Source of the DNA: Sulfuritalea sp.
GTDB taxonomy: Bacteria; Pseudomonadota; Gammaproteobacteria; Burkholderiales; Rhodocyclaceae
Length of the DNA stretch: 64,000 bases
Assembly (NCBI GenBank): GCA_022842325.1
Contig: JALHPU010000007.1
Location: 62,001 to 126,000, forward strand
Direction: 5' to 3'
The translations under genes and the position numbers were made by a program. The stretch's first letter is position 1. Every line of letters begins with the position of its first letter. Below are positions 36,101-45,135 of this stretch, piece by piece. The notes below the pieces were generated by a model that was given only the letters and a program-made list of their open reading frames with translations, made no database searches and was not told the origin of the DNA.

Positions 36101-36286
36101 GTGCTTTTTCTGTCTGGTCAGGTTGAACGCGCTGAGGAGCCGACCCGAGAATGTCTGAGCCTAGGAGGGGAAGTTGCATTGCAGGGCCAGCGACAAGATG
36201 CGAAGTCCCATCGGGTCGAACCAATTGATTCCGAATACGAGATATTGCTCGATCGTCTTTGGGATGATTTGCATCCAAGAGGATGA
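33188..36286 (+). CDS. Membrane-anchored protein with fifteen 43-residue TPR-like repeats
   Basis: 1032 residues. A Sec signal (MRGISFGILLCLATYSHVLVAA), a short coiled coil, one strong transmembrane helix (about 84-110, ITVIIAIIAIIAGLAVYF) and a longer coiled coil (about 115-185) precede a TPR domain. Then come fifteen near-identical units of exactly 129 bp with the consensus DALAVYDDIEQRYGKDESP and then AVREQVASALVNKGVTLGQLDRRE, followed by a non-repeated TPR end. The repeats should stack into a superhelix for protein binding. The high DNA identity implies recent expansion or gene conversion. The partner is unknown. It lies in accessory DNA next to mqsRA. Confidence 0.85.
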   Translation: MRGISFGILLCLATYSHVLVAAPSPGREEVRQIRDQVLGLEKDITTQKDIVGSRLDAQDKRIGDLGIATGQQANHMAAISNLSSLVGLGITVIIAIIAIIAGLAVYFTAKTRAVEEARAAAEQWFKDHSEGLQGQIQALKAESEALRSDLSEVQQQAAEAAQEIDRRKSEVNSHAEEVHRSLDQVAPPVLSKGGAKDHASQSPADLEAAKAIKEASQALEAKPENQFTPDDHFARGLNEYLANRFDSALVHFEKALNQARTESFPEEKRVSRMTAVAVTLAQLGRSKDALAVFDDIEQHYGKDESPAVREQVARALFNKGVMLGQFDRPEDEIAVYDEIEQRYGKDESPAVRAQVVSALVNKSVTLGQLDRREHALAVYEDIDQRYGKDESPAVREQVASALVNKGVTLGQLDRPDDALAVYDDIDQRYGKDESPAVREQVASALVNKGATLDRLDRRQDALTVYDDIQHRYGKDKSPAVRAQVASALVNKGVTLGRLDRREDALAVYDDIEQRYGKDEGPPVREKVASALVNKGVALDRLDRREDALTVYDDIEQRYGKDESPAVRAQVASALFNKGVTLDRLDRGEDALAVYDDIEQRYGKDESPAVRAQVASALVNKGVTLGRLDRREDEITVYDDIKQRYGKDESPAVRETVASALFNKGVTLGQLDRREDEITVYEDIKQRYGNDQTSAVRALVASALFNKGVTLSQLDRPEDALAVYDDIDQRYGKDESPVVREQVASALVNKGATLDRLDRREDALTVYDDIEHRYGKDESPAVREKVASALVNKGVTLGRLDRREDALAVYDGIEQRYGKDESPAVRAQVVSALVNKGVARDRLDRSEDALTVYDDIEQRYGKDESPTVREKVASALVNKGVALVQLDRREDAIAVYEDIDQRYGNDESPAVRAQVARALNGSAFSSIMKAKQAWQEEADRQRCLEAARENLERGKTLCKESDRAMVLGNLGYVLFLSGQVERAEEPTRECLSLGGEVALQGQRQDAKSHRVEPIDSEYEILLDRLWDDLHPRG
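34045..35979 (+). repeat. Fifteen tandem 129-bp coding repeats
   Basis: In-frame units of 43 codons; boundaries are approximate because the phase is arbitrary. Variants at a few positions (DALAV/DALTV/DEITV; EQ/DQ/KQ; LG/LD) are shuffled between units, which points to recombination between copies rather than simple serial duplication. Unit 10 is the most divergent (YGNDQTSAVRALV). Confidence 0.9.
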
Positions 36287-36381
36287 CTGCCCTCGCCGAT
36301 AGGGTGCCCAAATCGTAAGAGTGCTAGCAGCAAAGCGCCCTCATCGCGGGCCTCTTGCTTTGGTAATGGCAAAGCCGGTGT

Positions 36382-38193
36382 TCAAACGTAATCCTTGTAC
36401 TTCTCCAAAAACCTCACCGGCTTCGACAGCGCATCCCTTCGGAACGGATCGCCCAGCTCGCGGGTGCACATGATCTCGAGGATGCAGGTCTTGCCGTGGT
36501 TCATCTGCAGGTCGATGGCTTTCTTCAGCGCGGGGCCGACGTCTTCCAGCTTGTCCACCGTGATGCCCTCGGCGCCCATGGCACGGGCGATACCGGCGAA
36601 GGACTGGTTGTCGAGCTCGCCGGCGACGAAGCGGCGGTTGTAGAAATCCACCTGGTTCTTCTTCTCCGCGCCCCACTGGCGGTTGTGGAAGACCACCGCG
36701 GTCACCGGGATGTTGTGGCGCACGCAGGTCATGGTTTCCATCAGGCTCATGCCCCAGGCGCCGTCGCCGGCATACGAGATCGCCGGGCGATGCGGCGCCG
36801 CGACCTTGGCGCCGATGATGGTGGGGAAGGCGTAGCCGCAGTTGCCGAAGCTCATCGCCGCGAACATGCTGCGCGGCTTTTCGAAGCGCAGGTAGCTGTT
36901 GGCCACCGAGTTGATGTTGCCGATGTCGGTTGAAACCATCACGTCGGGCGGCATGGCCTTTTCGAGTTCGCGCAGCACTTGGCGCGGGTGCAGGTAGCTG
37001 CCGCCGCTGAAGGTTTTTTCCTTGCCGTTCTCGTCGATCATGTCCAGGCTGAATTGGTCGCGCTCGTGGGTCCAGTCGTCGAGCTCCTTTTCCCACGCGG
37101 CTTTTTCGTCCTTGATCTTTGCCGCGCGCTCGGCCTTGGTGGCGTCGCAGGCCAGCGTGCGGTTGGCCAGGCGCTGCGTCAGTGCCACGGCGGCGGCTTT
37201 TGCGTCGCCGCAGATGCCGACCGAGATCTTCTTGACCAGGCCGAGCATGGTGTTGTCGGCGTCGATCTGGATGATCTTGGCATCCTTGGGCCAGTAGTCC
37301 ATGCCGTGCTGCGGCAGGGTGACGAAGTGGCCGAGGCGCGAGCCCAGCGCCACCACCACGTCGGCCTGCGCCATCAGCTTCATCGCCGCCTTGGAGCCCT
37401 GGTAACCCAGCGGGCCGCACCACAGCGGGTGGCTGGCGGGGAAGGAGTCGTTGTGCAGGTAGCTGTTCACCACCGGCGCGCCGAGGCGCTCGGCCAGCGC
37501 CTTGCATTGCTCGACGCCGTCGGCCATGACTACGCCGCCGCCGGAGATGATGACGGGGAACCTGGCCTTGGCCAGCAGCTCGGCGGCTTCGTTCAGCGTC
37601 TGCTCGCCGCCGGGGCCGCGATCGAGGCGGAAGGGCCTGGGGATCTCGCAGGTGATGTCGCCGAAGAAATAATCGCGCGGGATGTTGAGCTGGGTCGGGC
37701 CCATTTCGCTCATGGCGCGGTCGAAGCAGCGGCCGGTGTATTCGGCCATGCGCTTGGGATTGTTCACGTGGCCCTGGTACTTGGTGAATTCCTCGAACAT
37801 CGGCAGCTGGTTGGCTTCCTGGAAGCCACCGAGGCCCATGCCCATGGTGCCGGTTTCGGGAGTGACGATCACCACCGGGCTGTGCGCCCAGTAGGCGGCG
37901 GCGATGGCCGTGACGCAGTTGCTGATGCCGGGGCCGTTCTGGCCGATGACCACGCCGTGGCGGCCCGAGACGCGGGCATAGCCGTCGGCCATGTGGCCGG
38001 CGCCCTGCTCATGCACCACCGGGATCAGGCGGATGCCGGCCGGGGCGAAGATGTCCATGGCGTCCATGAAGGCCGAGCCCATGATGCCGAACATGTCGGT
38101 CACGCCGTTGGCGACCATGGTTTCGACGAAGGCTTCGGAAGGGGTCATGCGGGTGGGGCCTTCGGGCACCTTGCGGTTGTCGGGCTTGCTCAT
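36382..38193 (-). CDS. xsc: Sulfoacetaldehyde acetyltransferase
   Basis: 603 residues, thiamine-diphosphate-dependent, the usual length of Xsc. The catalytic Glu is Glu62 (PVVHEQGAGHMADGYARVSG); other marks are GPGISNCVTAIAAAYWAHSPVV, IPRDYFFGDI and the ThDP motif GDGAWGMSLMETMTCVRHN. Xsc converts sulfoacetaldehyde and phosphate to acetyl phosphate and sulfite, the common last step in degradation of taurine, isethionate and sulfoacetate. The ATG at 38193 has GAGGAG upstream. It diverges from an IclR gene. Other ThDP enzymes (acetolactate synthase type) are less likely because of the SauS/SauT/GMC context. Confidence 0.88.
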   Translation of the reverse strand: MSKPDNRKVPEGPTRMTPSEAFVETMVANGVTDMFGIMGSAFMDAMDIFAPAGIRLIPVVHEQGAGHMADGYARVSGRHGVVIGQNGPGISNCVTAIAAAYWAHSPVVIVTPETGTMGMGLGGFQEANQLPMFEEFTKYQGHVNNPKRMAEYTGRCFDRAMSEMGPTQLNIPRDYFFGDITCEIPRPFRLDRGPGGEQTLNEAAELLAKARFPVIISGGGVVMADGVEQCKALAERLGAPVVNSYLHNDSFPASHPLWCGPLGYQGSKAAMKLMAQADVVVALGSRLGHFVTLPQHGMDYWPKDAKIIQIDADNTMLGLVKKISVGICGDAKAAAVALTQRLANRTLACDATKAERAAKIKDEKAAWEKELDDWTHERDQFSLDMIDENGKEKTFSGGSYLHPRQVLRELEKAMPPDVMVSTDIGNINSVANSYLRFEKPRSMFAAMSFGNCGYAFPTIIGAKVAAPHRPAISYAGDGAWGMSLMETMTCVRHNIPVTAVVFHNRQWGAEKKNQVDFYNRRFVAGELDNQSFAGIARAMGAEGITVDKLEDVGPALKKAIDLQMNHGKTCILEIMCTRELGDPFRRDALSKPVRFLEKYKDYV

Positions 38194-38363
38194 GGCGGTT
38201 TGCTCTCCTCGATGGGGGTCGATTTCCGATGCTGCGGTATTCAGAATGAGGGGTGACTTTAGGTCTCGGAAAGCCAAAAGTCAATAAATAATGAAACAGA
38301 TTGTACCGATAAATGGAATTCGCTATGATGGAGGCACGATGAGTCCATTGGCACCGCCTTTTT

Positions 38364-38433
38364 GTCCGCCATACCGGCGAACGCCGGTATCCAGAACGGG
38401 CGCCGACTGGATTCCGGCGTTCGCCGGAATGAC
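38364..38433. repeat. REP-like palindromic element
   Basis: Two hairpins, ACCGGCG/CGCCGGT and ATTCCGGCG/CGCCGGAAT, joined by CCAGAACGGGCGCCGACTGG. It lies between xsc and the divergent IclR gene. Confidence 0.85.
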
Positions 38434-38471
38434 GGGGGATCGACGTGGTGGCTGATTACGTGAATCCCAAA

Positions 38472-39284
38472 ATGACACCCCCGCCGGAACCGGCGCGCAT
38501 CGACGGCGATACGCCGGCCTTGCGCCTGTTCGCCCTGCTCGAAGTGATTGCCGGGCGCGACCAGCTGTTCAACCTGCAGTGGCTGGTGGATGAAACCGGC
38601 CTGCCCAAGCCGACCGTGCATCGCATGCTGCAGCAGCTCGAAGCGGCCGGCATGCTGCAGCGGGAAAGCGACGGCCGCCATTACAGCACCGGCCTGCGCC
38701 TGCGCCGGCTGGCGGAAAACCTGCTGCTCAACAACACCGTGCATGGCGCGCGCCATGCCGTGCTGCGCACGCTGGTCGAGGAGGTCGGCGAAAGCTGCAA
38801 CATCACCGCGCTGTCGGGCAGCGAAGTGCTCTACCTCGACCGCGTCGAGACCGTGGCGCCGCTGCGGTTCTACCTGCACCCCGGTTCGCGCGTGCCGGCC
38901 CACTGCTCGGCCAGCGGCAAGCTGTTCCTGGCGCAGATGAGCGCCAGCCAGCGCAAGCGCCTGCTGGAACCGGTGGCGCTGGAACGCTACACGCCGCGCA
39001 CCATCACCGATCCGACCCTGCTCGAAGCCGAGATCGCGCGCATCACGCAGCAGGGCTACGCCTGCGACGACGAGGAATTCCTGCCCGGCCTGTTCTGCGT
39101 TGCCATGCTGGTGCCGGCAGCCGATGGTGGCCGTTCCAACACCGGCATCGCGATCCAGGCGCCGGTGATGCGTTTGTCGCACGACCGGCTGGGCGAACTG
39201 CTGCCGCCGCTGCGGCGCGCGGTGGAAGCGATAGCGGCGATCGACGCGGCGGCGATGCCTGGCGCGGCGCGGTCCGGCACATGA
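38472..39284 (+). CDS. IclR family transcriptional regulator
   Basis: About 270 residues. The N-terminal winged helix ([41 protein letters not shown]) is followed by the IclR effector domain with [18 protein letters not shown] and [20 protein letters not shown] at 38445 would add nine residues. It faces xsc divergently across a REP element, and its stop overlaps the cobS-like ATG by 4 nt. It therefore probably controls both xsc and the CobS/CobT-like genes. Confidence 0.9.
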   Translation: MTPPPEPARIDGDTPALRLFALLEVIAGRDQLFNLQWLVDETGLPKPTVHRMLQQLEAAGMLQRESDGRHYSTGLRLRRLAENLLLNNTVHGARHAVLRTLVEEVGESCNITALSGSEVLYLDRVETVAPLRFYLHPGSRVPAHCSASGKLFLAQMSASQRKRLLEPVALERYTPRTITDPTLLEAEIARITQQGYACDDEEFLPGLFCVAMLVPAADGGRSNTGIAIQAPVMRLSHDRLGELLPPLRRAVEAIAAIDAAAMPGAARSGT

Positions 39285-40261
39285 GCGATCTGGCGCAGAC
39301 CGGCCCCGACCGCGAAGTCTCGGTGCGCGAGACCTTCGGCATCGATGTCGACCTCATGGTGCCGGCCTTCAGCGAGCGCGACGACCATGTGCCGGAGATC
39401 GACAGCGTCTACCGCTTCAATCCCGAGGTGACGCTGGCCATCCTCGCCGGCTTCAGCCGCGACCGCCGCGTGATGCTGCAGGGCATGCACGGCACCGGCA
39501 AGTCGACCCACATCGAGCAGGTGGCGGCGCGGCTCAACTGGCCCTGCGTGCGGGTGAACCTCGACGGCCACATCAGCCGCCTCGACCTGGTCGGCAAGGA
39601 TTCCATCGTGCTCAAGGACGGCCTGCAGGTCACGGCCTTCCAGGAAGGCATCGTGCCCTGGGCGCTGCAGCGGCCGGTGGCGCTGATCTTCGACGAGTAC
39701 GACGCCGGCCGCCCCGACGTGATGTTCGTGATCCAGCGCATCTTGGAGCGCGACGGCAAGTTCACCCTGCTCGACCAGAACCGCGTGATCAAGCCGCACC
39801 CGGCCTTCCGCCTGTTCGCCACCTCGAACACGGTTGGCCTCGGCAATCTCTCCGGCCTTTACCACGGCACGCAGATGCTCAACCACGCGCAGATCGACCG
39901 CTGGAACATCGTCGCCACACTCAATTACTTGCCGCATGACGAGGAGGTCGCCATCGTGCTGGCGCGCGTGCCGGGCAAGGACAACGAGCGCGGCCGGCAA
40001 CTGGTGGCTTCGATGGTGGCGGTGGCCGACCTGACGCGCAAGGGCTTCGCCGTCGGCGACTTGTCTACGCTGATGTCGCCGCGCACCGTGATCACCTGGG
40101 CGGAGAACTGCGAGATCTTCGGCGACACGGCACTGGCCTTTCGGCTCTCGTTCCTGAACAAGTGCGACGATGCCGAGCGCCCCATCGTCGCGGAGTATTA
40201 CCAGCGCTGCTTCGGCGCCGAGCTGGACGAATCGTGGATGCGTTCGGCGCATCCGCAGTGA
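39281..40261 (+). CDS. cobS: CobS-like AAA+ ATPase (cobaltochelatase CobS family)
   Basis: 326 residues, collinear with aerobic cobaltochelatase subunit CobS from the N-terminal [20 protein letters not shown] through Walker A (GMHGTGKST, 68-76), [11 protein letters not shown], Walker B (VALIFDEYD, 133-141), [21 protein letters not shown] and [11 protein letters not shown]. CobS forms a hexameric ATPase ring with CobT that drives metal insertion by CobN. No cobN or other cobalamin gene is in the window, and the gene is coupled by 4-nt overlaps to an IclR regulator and a CobT-like gene, so a different client is possible. Confidence 0.88.
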   Translation: MSDLAQTGPDREVSVRETFGIDVDLMVPAFSERDDHVPEIDSVYRFNPEVTLAILAGFSRDRRVMLQGMHGTGKSTHIEQVAARLNWPCVRVNLDGHISRLDLVGKDSIVLKDGLQVTAFQEGIVPWALQRPVALIFDEYDAGRPDVMFVIQRILERDGKFTLLDQNRVIKPHPAFRLFATSNTVGLGNLSGLYHGTQMLNHAQIDRWNIVATLNYLPHDEEVAIVLARVPGKDNERGRQLVASMVAVADLTRKGFAVGDLSTLMSPRTVITWAENCEIFGDTALAFRLSFLNKCDDAERPIVAEYYQRCFGAELDESWMRSAHPQ

Positions 40262-41952
40262 GCACGGTTCGGCAGGCGCAGCAGGTCGAGGAACTCTGCG
40301 CCGCCACGCTGCGCGCGATGACCGGTGACGGTGAACTGCATTACGCCGGGCACCGGCTGCAGCGCGGCTTGCGCGTGGTACCGGTGTACGCGCCGCACCT
40401 GCAAACCAATGCCGAAGCTGACGACTTCGCCGCCTGCCGCGCCGCCGCCGACGGCATGGCGCTGCGCCTGCTGCACAGCGATGCCGAGCTGCATCGCCGC
40501 CATTGCCCGGCCGAGCCGGTCGAACGCCTGATCTTCGAACTGCTGGAACAACTGCGCGTCGAGACCCTGGTGTCGGATGCGATGCCGGGCATGGCGGCCA
40601 ACCTGCGCCAGCGCTTCGAGGCCTGGTCGCGCGCCTTCCACGAATCGGGGCTGACCGACAGCAGCCTCGGCATCCTGCTGTACACCGTGACGCAGCTCTG
40701 CTGGTCGCGCCTGAATGCGCTGCCGGTGCTGGAAGAAGACCTGATCGAAACCACGCGCGCCGGCATCGCGCCGGTGATCGGCACGCCGCTGGCCGGCCTG
40801 CGCCGCACGCGCCGCGAGCAGGCGGCCTATGCGGTGCACGCGCTGGCCATCGCGCGCATCGTCGGCGAACGCGTGCAGGCCGAGATCGAAGACAGCGGCA
40901 ATGAGAGCGAATCGGCGCAGGAAGCGGCCAAGCGCGGCTTCGCCCTGCTGCTGGATTTCGACCGCGAGGAAACCGAGGCCTTTGCCCTTGCCGCTTCGGG
41001 CCCGAGCAAGGCCTTTGATGCAGGCGAAGCGGGCTACCGCGTGTTCACCGCGCGCTTCGATGTCGAGCTGAACGCCGTCGGGCTGGTGCGCAAGGCATTG
41101 CTCAATGAATACCGCGAGCGGCTCGATGCGCGCGTGGCGCGGCAGGGCATCAATTTCTCGCGCCTGGCGCGGGTGTTCGCCGCGGTGCTGACCACGCCCG
41201 AAAAGGACGGCTGGCGCTTCGACGAGGAGGACGGCCGCATCGACGGCCGGCGCCTCGCGCAACTGGTCAGCTCGCCGGCCGAGCGTCGCCTGTTCCGCCA
41301 GGACCACCTGCGGCCGCGCGCCACCAGCGCGGTCGGCATCCTGATCGACTGCTCGGGGTCGATGACGGGTTTGAGTGAAACCCTGGCGACCATGGTCGAC
41401 ATTTTGGTGCGCGCGCTGGACATGGCCGGCGTGGATAGCGAAGTGCTGGGCTTCACCACCGGCGCCTGGAACGGCGGCCGCGCCGCGAAGGAATGGCAGG
41501 CCGCGGGCCGCCCGCCACGGCCGGGACGGCTCAACGAGGTCTGCCACCTGGTGTTCAAGGACGCGACCCGCAACTGGCGCCGTGCCCGCGCCGGCATCGC
41601 CGCGCTGTTGAAGGCCGACCTGTTCCGCGAGGGCATCGACGGCGAGGCCGTGGACTGGGCTTGCGAGCGCCTGCTGATGCGCGCTGCAGAACGGCGCATC
41701 CTATTGGTGATCTCCGACGGCTGCCCGATGGACAGCGCCACGAGCCTGGCCAACGACGCCTTTTACCTCGACAACCATTTGCGGCAGGTAGTGGCGCGGC
41801 GCGAGCGCGAAGGCGGCGTGGAAATCCTGGGATTGGGCGTCGGGCTCGACCTGAGCCCCTTTTATCGCCGTGTCGTCAGCGCCGACTTTTCGCAGGGGCT
41901 GGACAATGCGCTGTTCTTCGAGCTTGCGGGCTTGATGCGGAAAGTTCGTTAG
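40258..41952 (+). CDS. cobT: CobT-like VWA-domain protein
   Basis: 564 residues from a GTG that overlaps the cobS stop. The C-terminal half is a von Willebrand A domain with MIDAS motif DCSGSM (Asp364) and CobT-specific blocks: [82 protein letters not shown]. The N-terminal half is a weaker match. The central acidic linker of classical CobT is short here ([11 protein letters not shown]). With the CobS-like ATPase it should form a MoxR/VWA-type remodelling machine. The last 28 codons are repeated twice downstream. Confidence 0.85.
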   Translation: MSTVRQAQQVEELCAATLRAMTGDGELHYAGHRLQRGLRVVPVYAPHLQTNAEADDFAACRAAADGMALRLLHSDAELHRRHCPAEPVERLIFELLEQLRVETLVSDAMPGMAANLRQRFEAWSRAFHESGLTDSSLGILLYTVTQLCWSRLNALPVLEEDLIETTRAGIAPVIGTPLAGLRRTRREQAAYAVHALAIARIVGERVQAEIEDSGNESESAQEAAKRGFALLLDFDREETEAFALAASGPSKAFDAGEAGYRVFTARFDVELNAVGLVRKALLNEYRERLDARVARQGINFSRLARVFAAVLTTPEKDGWRFDEEDGRIDGRRLAQLVSSPAERRLFRQDHLRPRATSAVGILIDCSGSMTGLSETLATMVDILVRALDMAGVDSEVLGFTTGAWNGGRAAKEWQAAGRPPRPGRLNEVCHLVFKDATRNWRRARAGIAALLKADLFREGIDGEAVDWACERLLMRAAERRILLVISDGCPMDSATSLANDAFYLDNHLRQVVARREREGGVEILGLGVGLDLSPFYRRVVSADFSQGLDNALFFELAGLMRKVR

Positions 41953-42412
41953 GGCGGTGCGGATATGCCGTCATCCCGGGCTCGACCCGGGATCCAGAAC
42001 GACGGCCGACTGGATTCCGGCCTTCGCCGGAATGACGAGTTTCATGATCGCCGTGTCGCCAGCGCCGACTTTTCGCAGGGGCTGGACAATGCGCTGTTCT
42101 TCGAGCTTGCGGGCTTGATGCGGAAAGTTCGTTAGGGCGGCGGCGATTTGCCGTCATCCCGGGCTTGAACCGGGATCCAGAATTGCGGCCGACTGGATTC
42201 CGGCTTTCGCCGGAATGACGGGTTTCATGATCGCCGTGTCGCCAGCGCCGACTTTTCGCAGGGACTGGACAACGCGCTGTTCTTCGAGCTTGCGGGCTTG
42301 ATGCGGAAAGTTCGTTAGGGCGGCGCGGATATGCCGTCATCCCGGGCTCGACCCGGGATCCAGAACAACGGCCGACTGGATTCCGGCCTTCGCCGGAATG
42401 ACGAGTTTCATG
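41864..42412 (+). repeat. Three tandem 183-bp units: cobT 3' end plus REP element
   Basis: Units start at 41864, 42047 and 42230, with an exact 183-bp period. Each holds the last 28 codons of the cobT-like gene with its stop (ATCGCCGTGTCG...GTTCGTTAG), which begins with the dispersed-repeat core, then a REP-like element (41970-42036, 42153-42219, 42336-42402). Only unit 1 is joined to the gene. The units differ at a few sites, so the duplication is not brand new. This explains the whole gap up to the next gene. Confidence 0.95.
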
Positions 42413-42441
42413 ATTGCGAGTGGCGCCTGTCGCAGCGCTTG

Positions 42442-43212
42442 TTATTCGCCACTTTCAAAAGTCCGCGCCATGTCCCGCGCCGCGCGCTGCAGCACGGGGA
42501 CGCATTCCAGCGCGCGCGGCAGCGGCAGGCGGGCGACGGGGGCCTGCAGGGCGATGCTGGCGATCATGCGGCCGCGCCCGTCCGTCACCGGCACGGCGAC
42601 GCCGATCACGCCGGCCTGGAGTTCCTCGTTATTGACACCGACGCGCGTCACGGCGATGTGCTCCAGTTGCGCCTCGATGGTCGCGATGTCGGTGATGGTG
42701 TTTTCTGTGTAGCGCTTGAAGCTCAGCGATTCGAGGATGCGCCGCCGCTTGGCCTTGGGCATCTGGCTGAGGAAGAGCTTGCCGCTGGAGGTGCAATGCA
42801 GCGGCACGCGTGAGCCGGGCTTGAGGTCGGCCTTGAGCGACCAGTCGGTTTCGATGCGGTCGATGTAGATGATCTCGTCGCCGCCGAACATGGCCAGGTT
42901 GCAGGTCTCGCCGATCTCGTCGACCAGGCGGCGCAGGATCACGCGGCGCTCGGCACGGACCGAATTGTTGGTCATCAGGTCGAGGCCGAAGCGGGCCAGG
43001 CGATGGCCGACGCCGTAGCTCTTGCCGGTCGGTTCGCGCTGCACCAGGCCGGCGGTTTCGAGCATGGCCAGGATGCGGAAAGCGGTCGGGCCGGGCAGTC
43101 CGGATTGTTCGACGATCTCGGACAAGGCTACCGGACGTTCCGACCTGGCCACGATTTCCATGACGGCAAAAGCCCTCAGTGCAGCGGCCGACGAGTTGCT
43201 GGCTTCGGTCAT
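42442..43212 (-). CDS. IclR family transcriptional regulator
   Basis: 256 residues. The winged helix reads LRAFAVMEIVARSERPVALSEIVEQSGLPGPTAFRILAMLETAGL, and the effector domain contains SRVPLHCTSSGKLFLSQM and YTENTITDIATIEAQL. It diverges from the tctC-tctB-tctA-sauS-sauT genes, and a perfect inverted repeat lies in the shared control region. It probably regulates that operon in response to the sulfonate substrate. Confidence 0.9.
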   Translation of the reverse strand: MTEASNSSAAALRAFAVMEIVARSERPVALSEIVEQSGLPGPTAFRILAMLETAGLVQREPTGKSYGVGHRLARFGLDLMTNNSVRAERRVILRRLVDEIGETCNLAMFGGDEIIYIDRIETDWSLKADLKPGSRVPLHCTSSGKLFLSQMPKAKRRRILESLSFKRYTENTITDIATIEAQLEHIAVTRVGVNNEELQAGVIGVAVPVTDGRGRMIASIALQAPVARLPLPRALECVPVLQRAARDMARTFESGE

Positions 43213-43322
43213 GGCGGCTCGATTCCACGGGATTGCGATGGCGGCAGTATATAAGGGCGGGATGCGGCAAAGGTTCAAAATGTTAAAAAATGGAAGAAAT
43301 ATTGTCGTTAATCGAAGTTTCT

Positions 43323-43352
43323 TTGCAAATTACTGGCTGAGTCGCGTATATT
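43323..43352 (+). promoter_or_regulatory. Predicted sigma-70 promoter of the tctCBA operon
   Basis: TTGCAA (43323-43328) and TATATT (43347-43352) are spaced by 18 bp. The palindromic operator begins seven bases after the -10 box, overlapping the expected start site. Confidence 0.6.
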
Positions 43353-43358
43353 CTGAAA

Positions 43359-43381
43359 AAACGAAACCTGCTGTTTCGTTT
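43359..43381. promoter_or_regulatory. Palindromic operator, probable IclR site
   Basis: The arms AAACGAAAC and GTTTCGTTT are perfectly complementary around a 5-base spacer. The same GAAACG/CGTTTC half-sites form a palindrome before the GMC dehydrogenase gene at 49968. The position over the transcription start suits repression. Confidence 0.7.
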
Positions 43382-43443
43382 ACTAGCCCAGCAGAAGGCC
43401 ATCACAAAGCACACACCAAGTGCACCGACATGAGGAGACCACC

Positions 43444-44403
43444 ATGCAACTGACGACCCCGAAACTGTTCCGCGAAATTTTGTTTTTCCTCGCCGCGCTG
43501 TTCGCCGTCACCGGCGCCATCGGCCAGGAAAAGTACCCGCAACGCCCGATCGAATTCATCGTGCCGTGGGGGCCGGGCGGTGGTGCCGACCAGCTGGCAC
43601 GCAAGCTGGGCAAGCTGCTCGAAGCCGACCTCAAGACCTCCTTCCCGGTGATCAATGTCCCCGGCGCCACCGGCAATACCGGCATGACCAAGCTCCTGAG
43701 CGGACAGTCCGACGGCTACTCGATGGCCATCCTGATCGGCGATACCGCCGCGACCCTGGTCGCCGGCGGCGCGCGCTGGAAGCTGGCCGATGTGACGCCG
43801 CTGGCAATTGCCATCCGCCAGCCATCGGGCCTCTTCGTCAAGGCCGACAGCCGCTTCAAGACCTGGAACGACGTGGTCGCCGAGGCCAAGGCCAAGCCGG
43901 GCACGCTGAAGGTGGCCATCCTCGGCTTCGGCAGCGCCGACGACCTCACGCTGAACTTCCTCGCCGGCAAGGGCATCAAGATGATCGGCGTGCCCTTCGC
44001 CAGCCCCGGCGAGCGTTACAGCTCCATCCTCGGCGGCCATGCCGACATCCTGTTCGAGCAGGCGGGCGACGTCGGCAGCTTCCTTACCAGCAAGCAGATG
44101 CGGCCGCTGCTGGTCTTCGGCGAGGAACGCATGGATGAGTTCCCTGACGTTCCCTCGTCGAAGGAGGCCGGCCTAGAAATCTACCTGCCGCAGTTCCGCT
44201 CGCTGGTGATGAAGGCCGGCACCGACCCGCAGCGCGTCAAGCTGGTGGCCGACGCCATCGCCCGCGCGGCGAAGTCGCCCGAGTTCGTGGCCTTCCTCAA
44301 AGAATCGATGGCTCGCTCCGACAGCTTCCTTCCGGCAGCCGAGGCGCAGACCTTCATTACCGGTGAGATCGACACCATGCAGAAATTCGCCGGCAAGAAG
44401 TAA
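43444..44403 (+). CDS. tctC: Tripartite tricarboxylate transporter substrate-binding protein (Bug/TctC family)
   Basis: 319 residues with an N-terminal signal (about residues 1-30). The Bug motifs are YPQRPIEFIVPWGPGGGADQLAR and VINVPGATGNTGMTKLL. It captures the substrate in the periplasm and delivers it to TctAB. GAGGAG lies before the ATG. Given the downstream sauS/sauT genes the substrate is probably sulfoacetate, instead of the MFS carrier SauU used in Cupriavidus. Confidence 0.92.
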   Translation: MQLTTPKLFREILFFLAALFAVTGAIGQEKYPQRPIEFIVPWGPGGGADQLARKLGKLLEADLKTSFPVINVPGATGNTGMTKLLSGQSDGYSMAILIGDTAATLVAGGARWKLADVTPLAIAIRQPSGLFVKADSRFKTWNDVVAEAKAKPGTLKVAILGFGSADDLTLNFLAGKGIKMIGVPFASPGERYSSILGGHADILFEQAGDVGSFLTSKQMRPLLVFGEERMDEFPDVPSSKEAGLEIYLPQFRSLVMKAGTDPQRVKLVADAIARAAKSPEFVAFLKESMARSDSFLPAAEAQTFITGEIDTMQKFAGKK

Positions 44404-44430
44404 GGCGACCGGAAGCAGGATGGAATCGTC

Positions 44431-44982
44431 ATGCTGAACCGCCTGCTGCGCGCTTCGCCTTACATCGTGGTGCAACTGGCCGCGATGTATCTCTACCAGG
44501 TGGCGGGGCAGATCGAGTTTCCGGCGGCGCCGGGACGGATCGGGCCGGATTTCTGGCCCAAATCCATCCTGGTGCTGCTGGGGCTGGTCTGCGTCTATGA
44601 AATCATCAAGAACCTGCTGGTCGGCGAAACCTTCACGGCCGCAGGCCTGCTCGAGAAGCTGATGAAGGACGCCGGCGCCAACGAAGGCGAGGAAAAGCTG
44701 CGCAGCTACCCGCTGCTTCTGGCCGGCGGCATTTTGCTGACCATCATCTACGTCGTCACCATATCCTCGCTCGGCTTTTTCCTCGCCACCATCGCCTACC
44801 TGGCGCTGTTCATGATCATCGGGCGCTACCGGAACTGGAAAGTCATCGCCCTCTCCAGCGCGCTCGGTGCGCTGGGGCTGATGTTCATTTTCATGAAGGT
44901 GGTTTACGTCTCGCTGCCGCTCGGGGTCGAACCCTTCTCTGCGGTTTCGCTCTGGTTGCTGAAGATCATGGGGGTGCATTAG
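44431..44982 (+). CDS. tctB: Tripartite tricarboxylate transporter small membrane subunit
   Basis: 183 residues with four hydrophobic helices. GRIGPDFWPKSILVLLGLVCVYEI near the N-terminus is typical of TctB. It forms the permease with TctA in the inner membrane. It follows tctC by 27 nt. The gap to tctA (228 nt) contains a dispersed repeat. Confidence 0.9.
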   Translation: MLNRLLRASPYIVVQLAAMYLYQVAGQIEFPAAPGRIGPDFWPKSILVLLGLVCVYEIIKNLLVGETFTAAGLLEKLMKDAGANEGEEKLRSYPLLLAGGILLTIIYVVTISSLGFFLATIAYLALFMIIGRYRNWKVIALSSALGALGLMFIFMKVVYVSLPLGVEPFSAVSLWLLKIMGVH

Positions 44983-45135
44983 CGTGATAGACCTTGTTGG
45001 GAGTCGCTTGTGATTTGCGCGCCCAGCGCGCTGATTGGTAACCCCCCGCGAGGGGCGAGGCGGGGTTTCGCGACGCATGCGTCGCGCCGCCGCAGCCGGC
45101 TGGCTGTGCAAAGCCAGCCGTGGGCCGCGCAGCGG

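Noticed and set aside
36382..38193. Acetolactate synthase as identity of the ThDP enzyme
   Set aside because: Length, the HEQGAGHMADGYAR context and above all the SauS/SauT/GMC/IclR neighbours fit Xsc better; there is no ilvN or ilvC nearby.
41876..42340. Minus-strand frame encoding three similar peptide blocks after the cobT-like gene
   Set aside because: The blocks are the reverse reading of the 183-bp DNA repeat (cobT end plus REP); the composition is Arg/Ser-rich and there is no start signal.
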